NCBI GenBank assembly: GCA_032768795.1
Contig: CP136490.1
Location: 3,410,001-3,474,000, forward strand
DNA: 64,000 nt
Reading direction: 5' to 3'
Source: Tremella fuciformis
Taxonomy: Eukaryota > Basidiomycota > Tremellomycetes > Tremellales > Tremellaceae
In this document: piece after piece, positions 47,138 to 58,797 of the stretch
Position numbering within the stretch: the first letter of the stretch is position 1
Layout: each line of letters begins with the position of its first letter
Program-made: the position numbers and the translations under genes
Notes under the pieces: generated by a model
Database searches by the model: none
Told to the model about the DNA's origin: nothing
The model's input: only the letters and a program-made list of their open reading frames with translations

Positions 47138-48835
47138 ATGCTGTCGCTTGTCTCCCGAGGGTCGGAATGCGCTCGATGCCTTCGCCGCCATGGTGTTGCC
47201 GGGTCCAGCCGGCGACGCGTGTCCGCTGCCGCTGCCGCTGTCGGCGCGCGGCCTCTTAAGGTTGCCATCATTGGCTCGGGGCCTTCCGGGTTCTATACGG
47301 CCTCGCGCATTCTTACCTCTATACCGGCTGATACGCCCGCGGGCAAGGATGTGGAGGTGCACATGTATGAACGTCTACCTACGCCGTATGGCCTGGTACG
47401 CTTTGGCGTCGCACCAGATCATCCCGAGGTCAAGGTGAGGATGGGAGACAGGAGTATGACATCAGACTGACGATTAGAATTGCCAGCACAAATTCGACGA
47501 GCTCGCTGCCGATGCTCGATTCAAGTTCTTCGGCAACGTCTCGCTAGGTACTCAGCCCTCCGCCTCACCATCAACGCCGTCCCCACGCACGACACTATCA
47601 CCTTACACGTATCCTCACGCACTGCACCTGCCCCTCTCCGCCATCCGGCCGTATTACTCGACCCTCGTCCTGACGTACGGAGCCTCGCTATCGAATCCTC
47701 TCAGCTCCGTATTAGGATCGTCCTCCTCCTCGGAGCCTCTTCGGCGCGTGTGGCCAGCACTGGCCTTTGTCAGCTGGTATAACGGCCACCCGGCATTCTC
47801 GCGCCTCTCCCCGGACCTCGAGAACGTAGAAGACGTCACCATCGTCGGACAGGGCAATGTCGCGCTGGATGTCGGGCGCATCCTGCTCAAGCCGTTGTCG
47901 GAGCTGGCAGACACAGATATGCCGAGCGAGGTCCTGGAGGTGCTGGCGCGCAGCAACGTGCGGCGAGTGAGGGCGGTCGGGAGGAGAGGACCGGGCCAAG
48001 TGGCATTCACGACCAAGGAGTTCCGCGAGATGCTCAAGCTGCCCGATGTCAGCTATGGGGGTGTAGACCCGGTCTTGATGGACGCTGCGAAGGGTATGGT
48101 TACTGGTGACCGTATGAAGACTCGCTTGTTGGGCTTGATGGAGAAGTCCAGTGACGCCAGGGCGAAAGAGTTCGAGCTCGACTTTCTCAAGTCGCCTCTG
48201 CAGTTCTTGCCGAAAGTAGGAGAGGACGGAGCAGTAGGCGGAGTCGAATGGGCCATCAACGCACTGGAGGCGGACGCACGAGGAGGCTGGACGGCCAGGC
48301 CCACAGGGGAGATGCAGACGACCGAGACGGACATGGTGGTTGAGAGCGTCGGGTATCGGTCTGAACCCCTGCTAGATGCCGCGGGCGAGTGGGAACTCCC
48401 TTTCGACGCCTCGAGAGGTAGAGTACGCAACGTCGAGGGTAGAGTGGTAGACGCAGAAGGGCAGCAGGTGAGCCGCGCTCGCCATGTTAGCTGAGGGGTG
48501 CTGAGTCACAGGTGCCGGGCGTATACGTCGCTGGGTGGGCGGCACGCGGCCCCGTGGGCGTCATAGCCAGTACGATGAATGACGCCTATGGCCTCGCTGC
48601 GAAGGTCATGGAGGACCACCTATCCCTGGACCCATCTTCGAATGTCGATCACCTACGTGAGCCGGAGTCTGGGATTCCGGAACCGGTGCAGAGAGGCTTG
48701 AAGGACGGCCGGGTTGTTGACTTGGCTGCGTGGGCCAAGATCGATGCGGCGGAGCGGGAGGTGGCCAAGCGGAAAGGCGGCAAGAAGGAGAGGGAGAAGT
48801 TTATAAAGGTGGAAGATATGCTGGCTGTATTGTAG
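47138..48835 (+). CDS. ARH1: Mitochondrial NADPH:adrenodoxin/ferredoxin reductase
   Basis: Model join(47138..47434,47478..48467,48512..48835), 536 residues. Arh1/FDXR passes electrons from NADPH to mitochondrial ferredoxin for Fe-S cluster and heme A synthesis. FAD site: [14 protein letters not shown] (about 43-56), then [25 protein letters not shown] site: [19 protein letters not shown]-terminal: [20 protein letters not shown] with TMNDA, built across intron 2. The N-terminus is basic and Ala-rich like a presequence. An insertion of about 40 Ser/Pro-rich residues ([15 protein letters not shown]) follows FGNVSLG, in frame. It might hide a further intron, but the frame is open and no pair of sites was clearly better. 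Divergent from MSC7 (228 bases apart). Confidence 0.93.
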
Positions 48836-49000
48836 AATTTAGACTGTGCTCATCGCTCAACTCATCCATACCATCGCATCGCATCGCAACGTGTAACAAC
48901 ATCAATGCATAGGTCGTGGTCGTCAGATGAACTGTCCGTTCGGCTCGACATGGTCGTACTGGTCGTGTCTGGCGTGCTGTGGGGCTCAAAGCTCATGAGA

Positions 49001-50431
49001 TCATCCTCGGTATCGAGACCCTGAGCTGCCGCCGTTCTTGCCGTCTTCGAATAGCAAGACCTCGCTGTCTGCCGCATCGGACCACGCTGCACTACTATCT
49101 CGCCGCAAGTTGGGTATGCGCGCGTCTTGGCCAGACGCGAAGCCGTAGGTATCGTCGTTGGGGGCGAACACGGACCGACGGGCTTGGTCGGAGGTCTGCA
49201 GCTTCAGCAGCAACTCTAATTCAGATGAACGACGTACTGTATTTGGCGGCAAAGATAATAGCGAGTTCTTCGCATGTGACATGGACATGATCGACTGGCG
49301 GAAGGCGATCTGCTCGTTGTAGTATTGCTCGAGCTTGATCTGATTCTCCTTTCTCGACTTGCGATGTGTGAACCACAGACTGAGCATGACGCCAACAATC
49401 ACTAAGATCAGCCATTGAGCATTTGACATATTGTGGTGCCGCTCACAGAACGTGATTCCCAGTCCGACCAAGACGTAGACGTAAGATCCGGGATGAATCG
49501 GGTCATCGGCCTGTTTACCACATTTACCGTCGGATCCGCAGTTGTACGACAAACACCTGCGGGTCAGTCTCACAACTGACCGACGAAGGTATACTGACTC
49601 TTTGTTCCCAGAGCAGGCAACGCCAAATGCTTTGTCCTTCATGCATTGCAAAGAAGCGCCATCGCAGTACATGCCATTTGCGCAGCTGCAAGTGAGCTGG
49701 GCGTCTTCCAGACAAAAGATAATATACTTGTCCCGCGAGATGATGTAGGAGTATGTCCCGCCTCCATCAGTGTAGCCGGTGTACTGAGTGTTTTCCGTGA
49801 CGCAAGTTTGGCCTAGTGTCACGTTTGCGTAACTGCGATTAGAACCAGGTTCGCCACGACCTCTGTGAGCCTCACTAGCAGGTGTAGTTGAGGCAGACGG
49901 TCCCGTTGATATTCAAGTATCCATTCAAGTCTTTGTAGTTGGACGGAGGGATGCACTCGTCTTCCCATCAGCATTTATCGCAACTTTGCAGCAGCCGCAA
50001 CCCACCATCGCGATCCTTCTGGCATACACCGCCCACAGGTACTTGGTCAAGACACTGGTCCATCTCATCCGGGCAGCTGGCGGTCAGCTTCCCTGCAGCA
50101 GAAGCAAGAGGCCATCTCACAACTGTCCCGTGGGGCAAAGCGGCGGAAGCTGGTCGAAAGCGACCCCATTGTATCCATAAGGATAGGTGTCCTTCCTGCA
50201 CCCCCGGTACGCGCATGTCCCGTTGTCTGCGCAGTAGGTGGTTGCGTCGCAGTCGGTGAGCAGAGCCCATGTATCTGTCGACAGGTGGGTGTTGGCTTGC
50301 CTATATCGTGAGCTCATACAAACTCCTGACACTCTAGCTCACGAGCAGGCCTCTCCAAAACCGCCGTCTGCAAATACTGCGGTGGCTAGCCCGAGGGCGG
50401 CTAGTGCTATTTGCGGTGCTGCGAGACGCAT
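49001..50431 (-). CDS. Cysteine-rich secretory-pathway membrane protein, unknown family
   Basis: Model complement(join(49001..49556,49599..49832,49876..49960,50006..50076,50121..50300,50343..50431)), 404 residues; every junction keeps phase and all introns are 42-45 bases. A signal peptide (RLAAPQIALAALGLATAVFA) is followed by about 220 residues with many regularly spaced cysteines, including CDATTYC, CAYRGC, CPTGQFCPDEMDQC, LTCSCANGMYC and CLSYNCGSDGKC. N-glycosylation sequons occur (NGT, NYT, NVT). Two hydrophobic stretches follow (YVYVLVGLGITF and WLILVIVGVMLSLWF), then a basic stop-transfer THRKSRK and a cytosolic Ser-rich tail. This looks like a cell-surface or vacuolar type I protein with an EGF-like or granulin-like disulphide domain. 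I do not recognise the family and assign no function. Confidence 0.72.
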
Positions 50432-51322
50432 GTTGTTGCGCCAAGGCGACTCGTCGCTGCGGGGGTGCTCCTTCTCCTCGTGAATAGAGCGGATCTCCTG
50501 CTGCTTCTACACTTCGAGCGCTCGACGAACTTGGCGGACAGCAACAAGACTTGAGAGCAAAAGACAAAGTCACCGCCTCGAGATGCAACGCCTCTCTCTG
50601 ACCAGCTATATTCCAGGCACAACCAGCGATCACAAGGCCCAATTTTGATCCCGCTCTATCACCTTTAGCCCGGAGACGTCTCTGTGGCGCAGATTGACGT
50701 TGTTTTATGCACGCTATATTGTCTAAAGTATGCAGCTGCTCTGAAGACAGCATCACAAGCATCAGCTGGGATCTGAACATGTTACATGAGACTGCCTGAG
50801 CGCGTTGCAATAGCGATATGTTGCTCATAGGCACGCCTCTCCGTCATACCGCCAGAGCGGCGAGGGGCGCGCGTGAGCGGGCATAGAAAAGGGGGCGCCT
50901 GTACTGTACTCGTACGCTCCGGTGCACCTCGGCCCCAGGGAATCGACGATTAGACTCTTTATAGGGGCATTGTGGACGCATCTTCTTGATTTCATCTTGA
51001 CTCATGACCACGTGATAAAGTCGGCCAAGATCAATCCACCCTCTTTCATTTCTTTGGACCTCAAGACGCGTAGACCGACACCTCGGACGACTCCAGTCCA
51101 CTCGCACCCCTCGGATGCGCGACTTTCGTCGCCGACAATGGTAGACACACTGGTGCACGAGCGGTCGAGTCAACCTGCCAGACCGGCAGGAAGGCAGTCC
51201 GGCGTCACGTCCCGACCTCACGTCCGTCTTTAGCTCACCTGACCTACCATGCATGATGAACTGATGTCCAGTCACTCTCGCCTTCCAAGGCCACTGTCAG
51301 ATCTCCCAACAAGCCGACCGTC
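50432..51322. other. Bidirectional promoter region, 0.9 kb
   Basis: Spacer between the divergent cysteine-rich gene and HPC2. Open frames (for example 50844-51275, minus) are Arg-rich shadows without family resemblance. Nothing supported. Confidence 0.4.
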
Positions 51323-53819
51323 ATGACCCTCCCCACCTCCGGACCTCCCTCCTCCCTCACCGATCCGGCATCCTCTCCAACTCAACCCGGCGACCTTCCC
51401 ACCGGTCCTCCGTCTTCGCTCTCCAGCGACCACTCGACCGTTCGCGGTTTCCCAGATGCGGGTCCCAGTCAATCTCGACCCGAAGATGACGTGGATATGG
51501 CAGATGGAGCAGAGGGAGAGGATGATGAAGGCTCCGACGACGTCGATGACCAGGAAGACGTAGAGGAGGTTTCGGGAAGTGAGGGAGAGGACGACGAAGA
51601 GGATGAGGACGACGAGGATGATGGCGAAGACAGCGAGGCGGACAGCGAGGACGACGATGCAAGCGTGAGCAGGTCTCCTCCACAAGATCAGTTGTGCGGC
51701 TAACGAACAGGACATCGAGCTCGTCGATGCTCGGGGACCAGACGGCACGGAGTTGTCAGCTCCCGTGGCCGTCAAGCTCGAACATGGCTCAGAGGGCGCC
51801 GCCGGAGATGCAGAAGGAGCAGGGGCAGCGGGCCCTTCCGGGGAAGTCACGAATGAGCTCGTACCGAAGAAGAAGCGTCCTCGTCGACGGTCTCCCAGCG
51901 AGGAAGAAGATCTTCCCCCGCCTCCGCCGCCCATGAAAACCATTCGTCTGGAAAAGGCCATGCTCGAGCCCGGCTCGACGCTTGAGTGGAATATCCTCGA
52001 AGATGCTCGAGAGAGAGGCATGGTGGAGGTCTGGGCTGTACCGGACGAGGAGGGCGAGGAACAACCTCAGCCTCAAGCAGCGTTGCCGGATGGGAGTGGA
52101 CCCAGCACGGCCATACCGCTGGATGTACCGTTGGTGCCAGGTCTCGACTTCGATGACGCCAGGGATGCCGAGGAGATAGCCAGGCAGCTCGAGGCAAAGT
52201 ACGGGGACCAGAACAAACCGAAAAAGCGCAGGAGACCGGTCAGTTGCTCAGGATATAAGCACTCGTTATGGCACTGAACCATAGGCAAAGGTGAAGAAGG
52301 CAGAAGAATACGACGTGGATGATCCCTTCATCGACGACTCGGAGCTGCTTGTCGACGCTCCAACTCACTTCGGGCGGCCGAAGAAGGAGGGTTTCTACGT
52401 CCACAGCGGCCCGCTGGAGCTCTTAGAGGAGTACGTCAATTGGGCAACGGTATTACAGGAGGTGCTGATTCCAGGTCTCCAGTAAAGGTCAAGTCGAGAA
52501 CAGCTGTCAGGAAAGCACCAAAACCGGTTGCCGGGCCATCTGGGCCACGCCGGTCTTTGGCCCAAGCAACCAACGAGAGGCTTTATGGCCAAGGATCGTC
52601 CCAGGATGGCACAAGGAGCTCGCCGATAGCTATCGACGACGATGATGACCGTCCTGGCTTATCAGGTGCCAGAGGTGGGGCAACAACCCCGTCCCCGCCG
52701 GAGCTGCCAGCGGTCATAGACCGTGCGCTGTTCAAGAATGCCGCGCGAGATCCCAGAGCAAGTCTCGTCCCTTTTGGCCTGATTGTTGTCTGACGACAAG
52801 CTGCTGCCTCCTTTCCCGACCTTCCCTACAGAGGTGCGCAACAAGCTTCGCGCATTACGGGAAGAGAGTATGAAGCGTGAGATTCGGTGCGGTCAGCGCG
52901 ACCTGTCGCTCACTCCGTAGATCCGTGGAATCCGAATACCAAATCCAAGTTCCCCGAACATCTCAGAGCGCCATTGAAAGCCGTCGGGGAAGCCGCATAC
53001 CGCTGCGACATGTTCAACGATACGTTGTTCAGCGCACTGCCCAGCGTCTTACCCTATAACTCCTTCACGCTTACCGTTCGTCTCGCCCTATGCTCAACGA
53101 TCAAGGGAACTGATCGGCAGAAACTCGTCACGAAGCTATGTCACGAGGGATACTGGCTTTTCCTTTTGGACTGCGAGAATACGGGAATCTTTCAATTCAA
53201 AGATCTGGTGGATGAGGAGAAGGAGCAGTGGGTGACAAAGTACGACGAGAGCCGCGCGGCATGGCTAGCGGCCGCAAAAGAGTGGGGTAGGTGCTAGAGG
53301 CACGACCAAAGGACTTGGCGCTGATGTAAAGACGAAAAGCACGCGAACGGATCGAGTGGGGAGCCCGCCTCGACAGCAACGCCGCCGATTGATCCAAGTC
53401 AGCCAAACGGAGACGACGATCAGCCCTCTCAGCCGGGTGAAAGACCAAAAGAACCTCCCAAGCGGTTCTCTTGGACTCCGGAAATGCGGTTTGTGCTCGA
53501 ACAGCTGCTTGAAAATATGCAGGACATGGTCGATCTCAACAAACGCATCACGTAAGTCGGCGTCTTTTGTCTGGATATGCTGACGGGTAAGTGATTATGG
53601 CCTCCCAACCGACCGTATGAAGGGCAAGGAATATACTGAAAATAACATGAGGAGCAGGCTGTACAAGCGGATCGTCGACTGCTTCCCTGATGGCTACGCA
53701 TCAGGGACGACGGTGAGCAGGGAGAGTGAGTCACCTCATGTGCTTGATCATCGCCTAGCTGACCGTCAGTGTCCAAGGTCAGAAAGGTCAAAGAGCCTAA
53801 AGGACAAGCGGCAGAGTGA
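51323..53819 (+). CDS. HPC2: HPC2/ubinuclein subunit of the HIR histone chaperone complex
   Basis: About ten exons; firm ones are 51323..51664, 51711..52238, 52285..52430 and 52475 onward. Hpc2/UBN1 binds histone H3.3-H4 within the HIR/HIRA complex. The Hpc2-related domain is explicit: EEYDVDDPFIDDSELLVDAP followed by GFYVHSGPL. Upstream is a long Asp/Glu run (about residues 55-114). Downstream, NPWNPNTKSK-like HPWNPNTKSKFPEHLRAPLK begins the ubinuclein middle domain, continuing CHEGYWLFLLDCENTG and RFSWTPEMRFVLEQLLENMQ. The end exon gives SKVRKVKEPKGQAAE. Introns near 52758 and 53069 were placed by phase and family fit; the intron after DLNKRIT is about 120 bases. Confidence 0.85.
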
Positions 53820-54668
53820 GAAGGGATGCTGGAGATAATGGTGGCGGGAAGCACTAGTCATGTATGTTCACTACACATCACCGGCCTCGGTAGCTGTACC
53901 GGATAGGACGGGCGGTCTGGCGAGACCTGCATCATGCATCATGCACATGCGCGATGATGACAAGCAAACGTCTGTCTGACTTGTGCGGGGATGAGATCTC
54001 AGGTCCCATCAACACACGAAACACTGCGCACCGAGGGCGTTCGTGGGTCGCCTCGCGCAGGTCCTTCTGTCTTGTCTGCTGTCACTCTGACTGCCATGCC
54101 CATCATATGGCTCATCACGCTGGTGTACGACAAGCTGAGGGCGAAAAGGGAACAAGCTCGAAAGGCGATCATGCCCCGGGATGCCAGTCACGGCCGGCCA
54201 GGCGGCAAACCGGAATCGAACACCAGTTGTCGCTGTTCGACAAGGCGTCCAGGAGATGGACGAGGGGGCAGCGCCCTGGGTGACTCGCAAGTCGGGCTCG
54301 TGCCAAAGTACATGCCAGACAGCGAAGAAAGCCAACAAGTGAGATGCTATGCGCAGCGTTCTGATTTGGGTGCTGATGGTCAGCGAGGAGATGCGGACAC
54401 CGTGTGATGTCTCGCATATCCGCCTTTGTGTAGAAGCACAGCGTTCGAACGTGACCCAAAGGCGCAGGGGCTGGTGAAGGCCGGCAGGTCGAGGTGCAGT
54501 TGCGAAATGGAAACAGGTGGGAATGAGTGGACTTTTGACATCTCCTGTATGTGCAAGTCGTGATGGAATTGTGTGATACTTCTGTCTCCTCTCCTCTTCT
54601 CTCCTGCACCCACCCTCTGCTCTGCTGCCCTCGCGCTCCGGCTAGGAGTCCCGCGCTTCGTAGCCTCG
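53820..54668. other. 0.85 kb between convergent genes
   Basis: Apart from one doubtful open frame (listed separately), nothing is recognisable. It holds 3' ends of HPC2 and MGR2. Confidence 0.4.
53991..54407 (+). CDS. Doubtful 138-residue ORF with one hydrophobic helix
   Basis: An ATG-initiated unspliced frame. The stretch SVLSAVTLTAMPIIWLITLV followed by YDKLRAKREQARK reads like a single membrane helix with a basic stop-transfer segment. The remaining C-terminus is low complexity. No family is recognised, and a chance frame is quite possible. Confidence 0.25.
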   Translation: MRSQVPSTHETLRTEGVRGSPRAGPSVLSAVTLTAMPIIWLITLVYDKLRAKREQARKAIMPRDASHGRPGGKPESNTSCRCSTRRPGDGRGGSALGDSQVGLVPKYMPDSEESQQVRCYAQRSDLGADGQRGDADTV

Positions 54669-55150
54669 TCAGCGCCGCGGCTCCTCCTTGATCTCCACCT
54701 CGTAACGCCGCCTCGAACTGCGGTACATGTTGCCCCAGGCCGTCGCACGCATAGCGGCCAAACGCGCTTCTGGCATGCCGTAGGGCGAGTCGGTGCGGAT
54801 GACCGAGCCGATGGACATGAAGAAGCCGAACGTCGCGGCGGACGATAACATGTATTGCGATAGGGTGGCCACTACTCCCCGTGGGCCCGGGCCCGCGCGC
54901 AGGATGGCGAAGATGCCAAAGATGGCCCCGATGGAGAGGCCCACCATACCTTGCCCAGTCAGCCTGTTCCCTTCCTGACCTACACGATCGCCTCTGCGCC
55001 AACGGCGCCCCAGTTATGTGTTCGTGAAGACTCACTTCCCATCATAGCGCCCATCTTCACTGTCTTGTCAGCTGTGCCAGAGATGGAGTGAGCCAGCTTA
55101 CTCTTGTCGAGCGTCGTGCCTCCCGCGACGGTCTGTGGAGGAGGCGGCAT
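54669..55150 (-). CDS. MGR2: MGR2/Romo1-type mitochondrial inner-membrane protein (TIM23 complex)
   Basis: Model complement(join(54669..54949,55036..55059,55102..55150)), 117 residues, with a 24-base middle exon. Mgr2 is a lateral gatekeeper of the TIM23 translocase. The splice puts [20 protein letters not shown] together, matching the family's DKxKMGxMMG start of helix 1. Helix 2 follows: [20 protein letters not shown] and [16 protein letters not shown], which is diagnostic for Mgr2/Romo1. The tail is charged ([11 protein letters not shown]). The 86-base second intron ends at a CTGAC branch and GGGCAAG acceptor. Divergent from the Zn2Cys6 gene. Confidence 0.9.
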
Positions 55151-55471
55151 GGTGAGTCCAGCGTCGAGTGCTCGTACACCTGCAGAAATGCAAAGTGCTC
55201 GGAACAACGAGCGCCGCCGCCCAAATCTCTCTCATTTAGCCAGCCCAAAAGTGGAGGACATTCAAGGCAGTTTTACGTAACTCTCCTTTCAGGCTTGGAA
55301 CAAGCCCGAGATCCGCGCCACGTGCGCCGAGAGCTTACCCTGACACCGCACCGTCATTTCACGATTTCCATCTCGACTTTCGGCATCGACACACAGACCA
55401 GCCAGCACGACACGTATCAATACTTGCCTCACCAGCAACTCCCGTACGGCTCGGCCCGCCAGCAATCCACG
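55151..55471. other. Bidirectional promoter between MGR2 and the Zn2Cys6 gene
   Basis: The frame of the Zn2Cys6 gene is open upstream to 55088, but no ATG precedes 55472 in that frame, so I treat this as promoter and leader. Confidence 0.45.
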
Positions 55472-58400
55472 ATGCCCAAAGACGACGTGCACGTCGCTGG
55501 CCCCTCGAGCATGTCGCACAAGACGCCGCTGCAGCGAGGGGACGCTTGCCTGTATTGCCGGAAACGGCGCATCCGGTGTTCTGGGAACAAGCCCGATCCA
55601 TGCGACCACTGCCGCAAGCTGCGCCGAGAGTGCATCTACGATAATGGCAAGCCTGTCAGCCGTGTCCGCCAGCTCGAAGACAAGGTCGCCGAGCTCGAGA
55701 CGCTGCTCCGCGGCGGGGCACCGCCACACGACTCGTCCAGGCGCTCGAGCGAGGTGGACGGGCCGGACGGGTCCATGAACTTCCAGGAGGAAACGCATTT
55801 CGACCTGAATGTCGTGCATGGCTTGTCTGATGGAGGTACGACCGGGTTCTTCCCGGCCTTTGGCGGTGGCATCTTCATGGGCGCTACCGGGCCTGGTCAA
55901 AGTGGCACGATAGGAGGTGGCCAGACAACCTTGCCCACACTGCCTCAGCAACCCACGGGGTTCGACTTTGCGACGCTCGACCCGGGCTTCATGAGCCTCG
56001 TCAACTCCTTCTCTGCCACGTCGACTTCGGCAGCTCCGCCCCCTGCACCGGCACCGCAGGTACACCTACCGCCGCCGCCACCCCCGCCACCAGCTGTAGC
56101 ACCGGCCTCTGCCGTTCCGCCAGGCATGGACTCTGTGTTCGCCATGGAGGGCATCACCCCTGGTACTAGGGCGCTCTTTGATACCATCTTGAACTCCTCG
56201 ACCGGGACGACACCTGCAACTCCCGTTCAAGCCAGCAGCTCAGACAGCTTTATGAACACCGACAGGTCCATAGGACCGACACCTCCTTCGGGCTCTACCG
56301 ACCCGCTCACAAGACCAAGTATCAATCCGTTCTCAACGGACAGCAGCCCTAGCTTGCTCCCTCCAAGGACGACTTCAGACCAGTCGTCTCCAGCGATTAT
56401 TCCCGCCGTCCCTGACCAGTTCGAGCATTCGAGCAGGGTGCAAAACGTCCTTGGCGTTGTCGGCGACGAGCCTGACCCTCTACCGCGGCCCCTGCCTGTG
56501 GCCGGGGACGGCACTGGGTTTGGGTGGAAGTCGGACATCGACCTAGGAGGAACTGGTCTGGAGCTGGTCGGAGGTTGGTTCGACGCGGCAGATCTGCCTC
56601 GCGTGGCCCGTGATCATTTGCGAGTCGCCCCGTGTTCGATACTGACAGTAGCTTACGGACAGGCTTGACCTTTTCTTCTCGGGAATGCGCGTCTTCGGAC
56701 AAGAGTTCCACATCCCCCGGTTCTTTGCACAGTGAGATAGTTTGCGACTTCCACTGAATCATGCTGATCTCAGACTCACTCTGCCTATGTCCAAGCGTCC
56801 TCACCCTTGTATGCTGTACACGATGTATCTTTTGGCGTCGAGGATATCGACGTCTCCCTCTATCCGGGCTCTCGAGCCGCATTTCTGCAAGATCGCGACG
56901 GAGAAGCTGGATGAATCAATCCGACAAGCCGATCGTCTGTTCGATGCTGTGCGGGCGTCGACGATGTTGGCGGTGTACAAGTTCTCTCAAGCGCGGTACC
57001 ATGAAGGCTGGATGATGACGGGACAAGCGGCACGGTGAATCTTCTTTTGGGTCGGGAGTGAGATGATCGGCTGACGTGACAGGCTGGCTATGTCTTGCGG
57101 GCTCCATCAGATTCCCTCGAGCGTGCACAAGCCAAGCCCCATACCCGAGGACCAGCGAGGGGATCTCGTCAATATCATGCGGCATAGATCATATGTACTA
57201 CCGGCGCCAGGTGATCCAATTGAGCTCGGGGAGCGCATCTGGGCTTTGTGAGTCGCGCCTCTTCGTTAAACTCGGAAATCACTGAACTGTCAGCTGGTCA
57301 TTGTTCATTGTCGATAGAGCAGCCTCCATCTCGTCGCAATACCCGGTCGCATTGGCGGACGAAGTCATTACAACCCCGTACCCAAAGCCTCTGCACGAGT
57401 ACGAGCTGGTGAGTCTGTTACCTTAGAGCTTCTTGAACAGGCTGACACCGGTCAGGGATTGGTCACTCCCGCCGATGACTGGAGCATAAGTTCCACCTAC
57501 GACGCCTCGGAAGAGCGTCGCCTTCCTCATTACGCCGATGGCACATCGTATATAATCCGACTTCGTGCTCTGGACGTGCTCGAAAAAGCATCCAAGCTCA
57601 TGTATCTCAAACCAGAACCTGGATTGGAAAATCGTACAAGGGATGCAAGCACATCCGTCTCTCCACCAGGCGGCATTGACGAGTACCTGGATTGGCAAAA
57701 TTACGAAGCGGTCTTCCAAAACTTCTCGCCCCCGGCTAACGGTGCATCCCCCTCTGGCAATGGTGGCTCTGCCAAACGGAATCACGGTTGGGCTCGGACT
57801 GCTCGCATCAGGACGCCCAAAGCCTACGAAGAGATCTATCAGGCGTTGTTGCGGATAGAGGAAGACATGCCACCGGAGCGCCGAACTAACTGGTCTGTTT
57901 GGGATGGGAAAGTACAGGACTGGCACTTTGTGCAGCCAGTCAGGAAGGATGTGATCAGTCTGGTCAGTTGACTGGACCCCGAGTGTGCATCAGTTGATGA
58001 GGTAGCACTTTGTCATCGGCTGCGCGTGGATGTTCCTATTCGATGTCTTCTCCTTTGGCGCGGAGAATACACAGGCCGTCGGAGTCGCTCAACGCCTCTG
58101 CCACACAATCCGAGTCGTACCGGACGTCTCGCTCACCGGCGACTTTGACGTGTTTATCGCAATGACATGGTCGTTCATTGTCAAAATTCTCATCCGGGAA
58201 TCGAAGCGGCTGGTGGCGCAGGACAATCTGCTCGGTGAGTCAACTCGTATCTGCTGGAGCGTCTCGAGCTGACATACAGCCGCTCGACCGATCGATGCTG
58301 ACATTGATCTCATTGTGAACGCTTTGCACAACTTTGGACGTAATTACAATATCGCCTCGGCGCAGGCAGGTCGCGCAGATCGCTATCGGAAGGCTACTGC

Positions 58401-58506
58401 CGAAGAGCTAGACTTCATGGACGGCGACGAGATCGACGATGGTCATTCGCAGCTGCACAGCCATCAGAAGAATCATCAGCCTTGGCGGGGCGCAGCGACG
58501 GCGTAG
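55472..58506 (+). CDS. Zn2Cys6 fungal transcription factor with Fungal_trans middle region
   Basis: Model join(55472..56619,56663..56731,56774..57034,57083..57247,57294..57408,57456..57962,58006..58234,58280..58506), 906 residues. The binuclear cluster is near residues 27-54: CLYCRKRRIRCSGNKPDPC followed by DHCRKLRREC, the C-x2-C-x6-C pattern. A short coiled coil follows (VRQLEDKVAELETLLRGG). The middle is Pro/Ser-rich with a run of eight prolines. From DHLLDLFFSGMRVFGQEFHI onward the sequence has the Fungal_trans pattern (HPCMLYTMYLLASR, RASTMLAVYKFSQARYHEGW and ERIWALFWSLFIVDRAASI). The intron at 56620 has a GC donor (GCGAGT). Target genes are unknown. Confidence 0.88.
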
Positions 58507-58797
58507 AAATTTCAGGTTTATCTGGGTCAGGGTGTCTGTCTATCGCCTGTCGTGAATATAGAGGAAGTGTTGTCAATGGCTATCGACATGCCTTGTATAT
58601 GATGTTGCGGATGTACAACATGTTGATGGGAAGAAGACGCGTCTCTGTATACAGTATGTGTGTGTCTGTGCGCATCACTCAACGCGTCCCGGACCACGTC
58701 CGTGCACCATCAACCCTACGCGCTCCACCGCATGATCTTTCGACGACCTCATCATCACCTATACCAGCAACAGTCGTCAAACAGACGCCAACAAAAC
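58507..58797. other. Short spacer and leader
   Basis: An in-frame upstream ATG at 58732 would add 22 His/Gln/Arg-rich residues to the next gene; I prefer the later ATG. Confidence 0.35.

Noticed and set aside
54169..55035. 288-residue minus-strand frame
   Set aside because: It starts at a non-ATG codon and overlaps MGR2 exons out of frame; only the MGR2 frame has family motifs.
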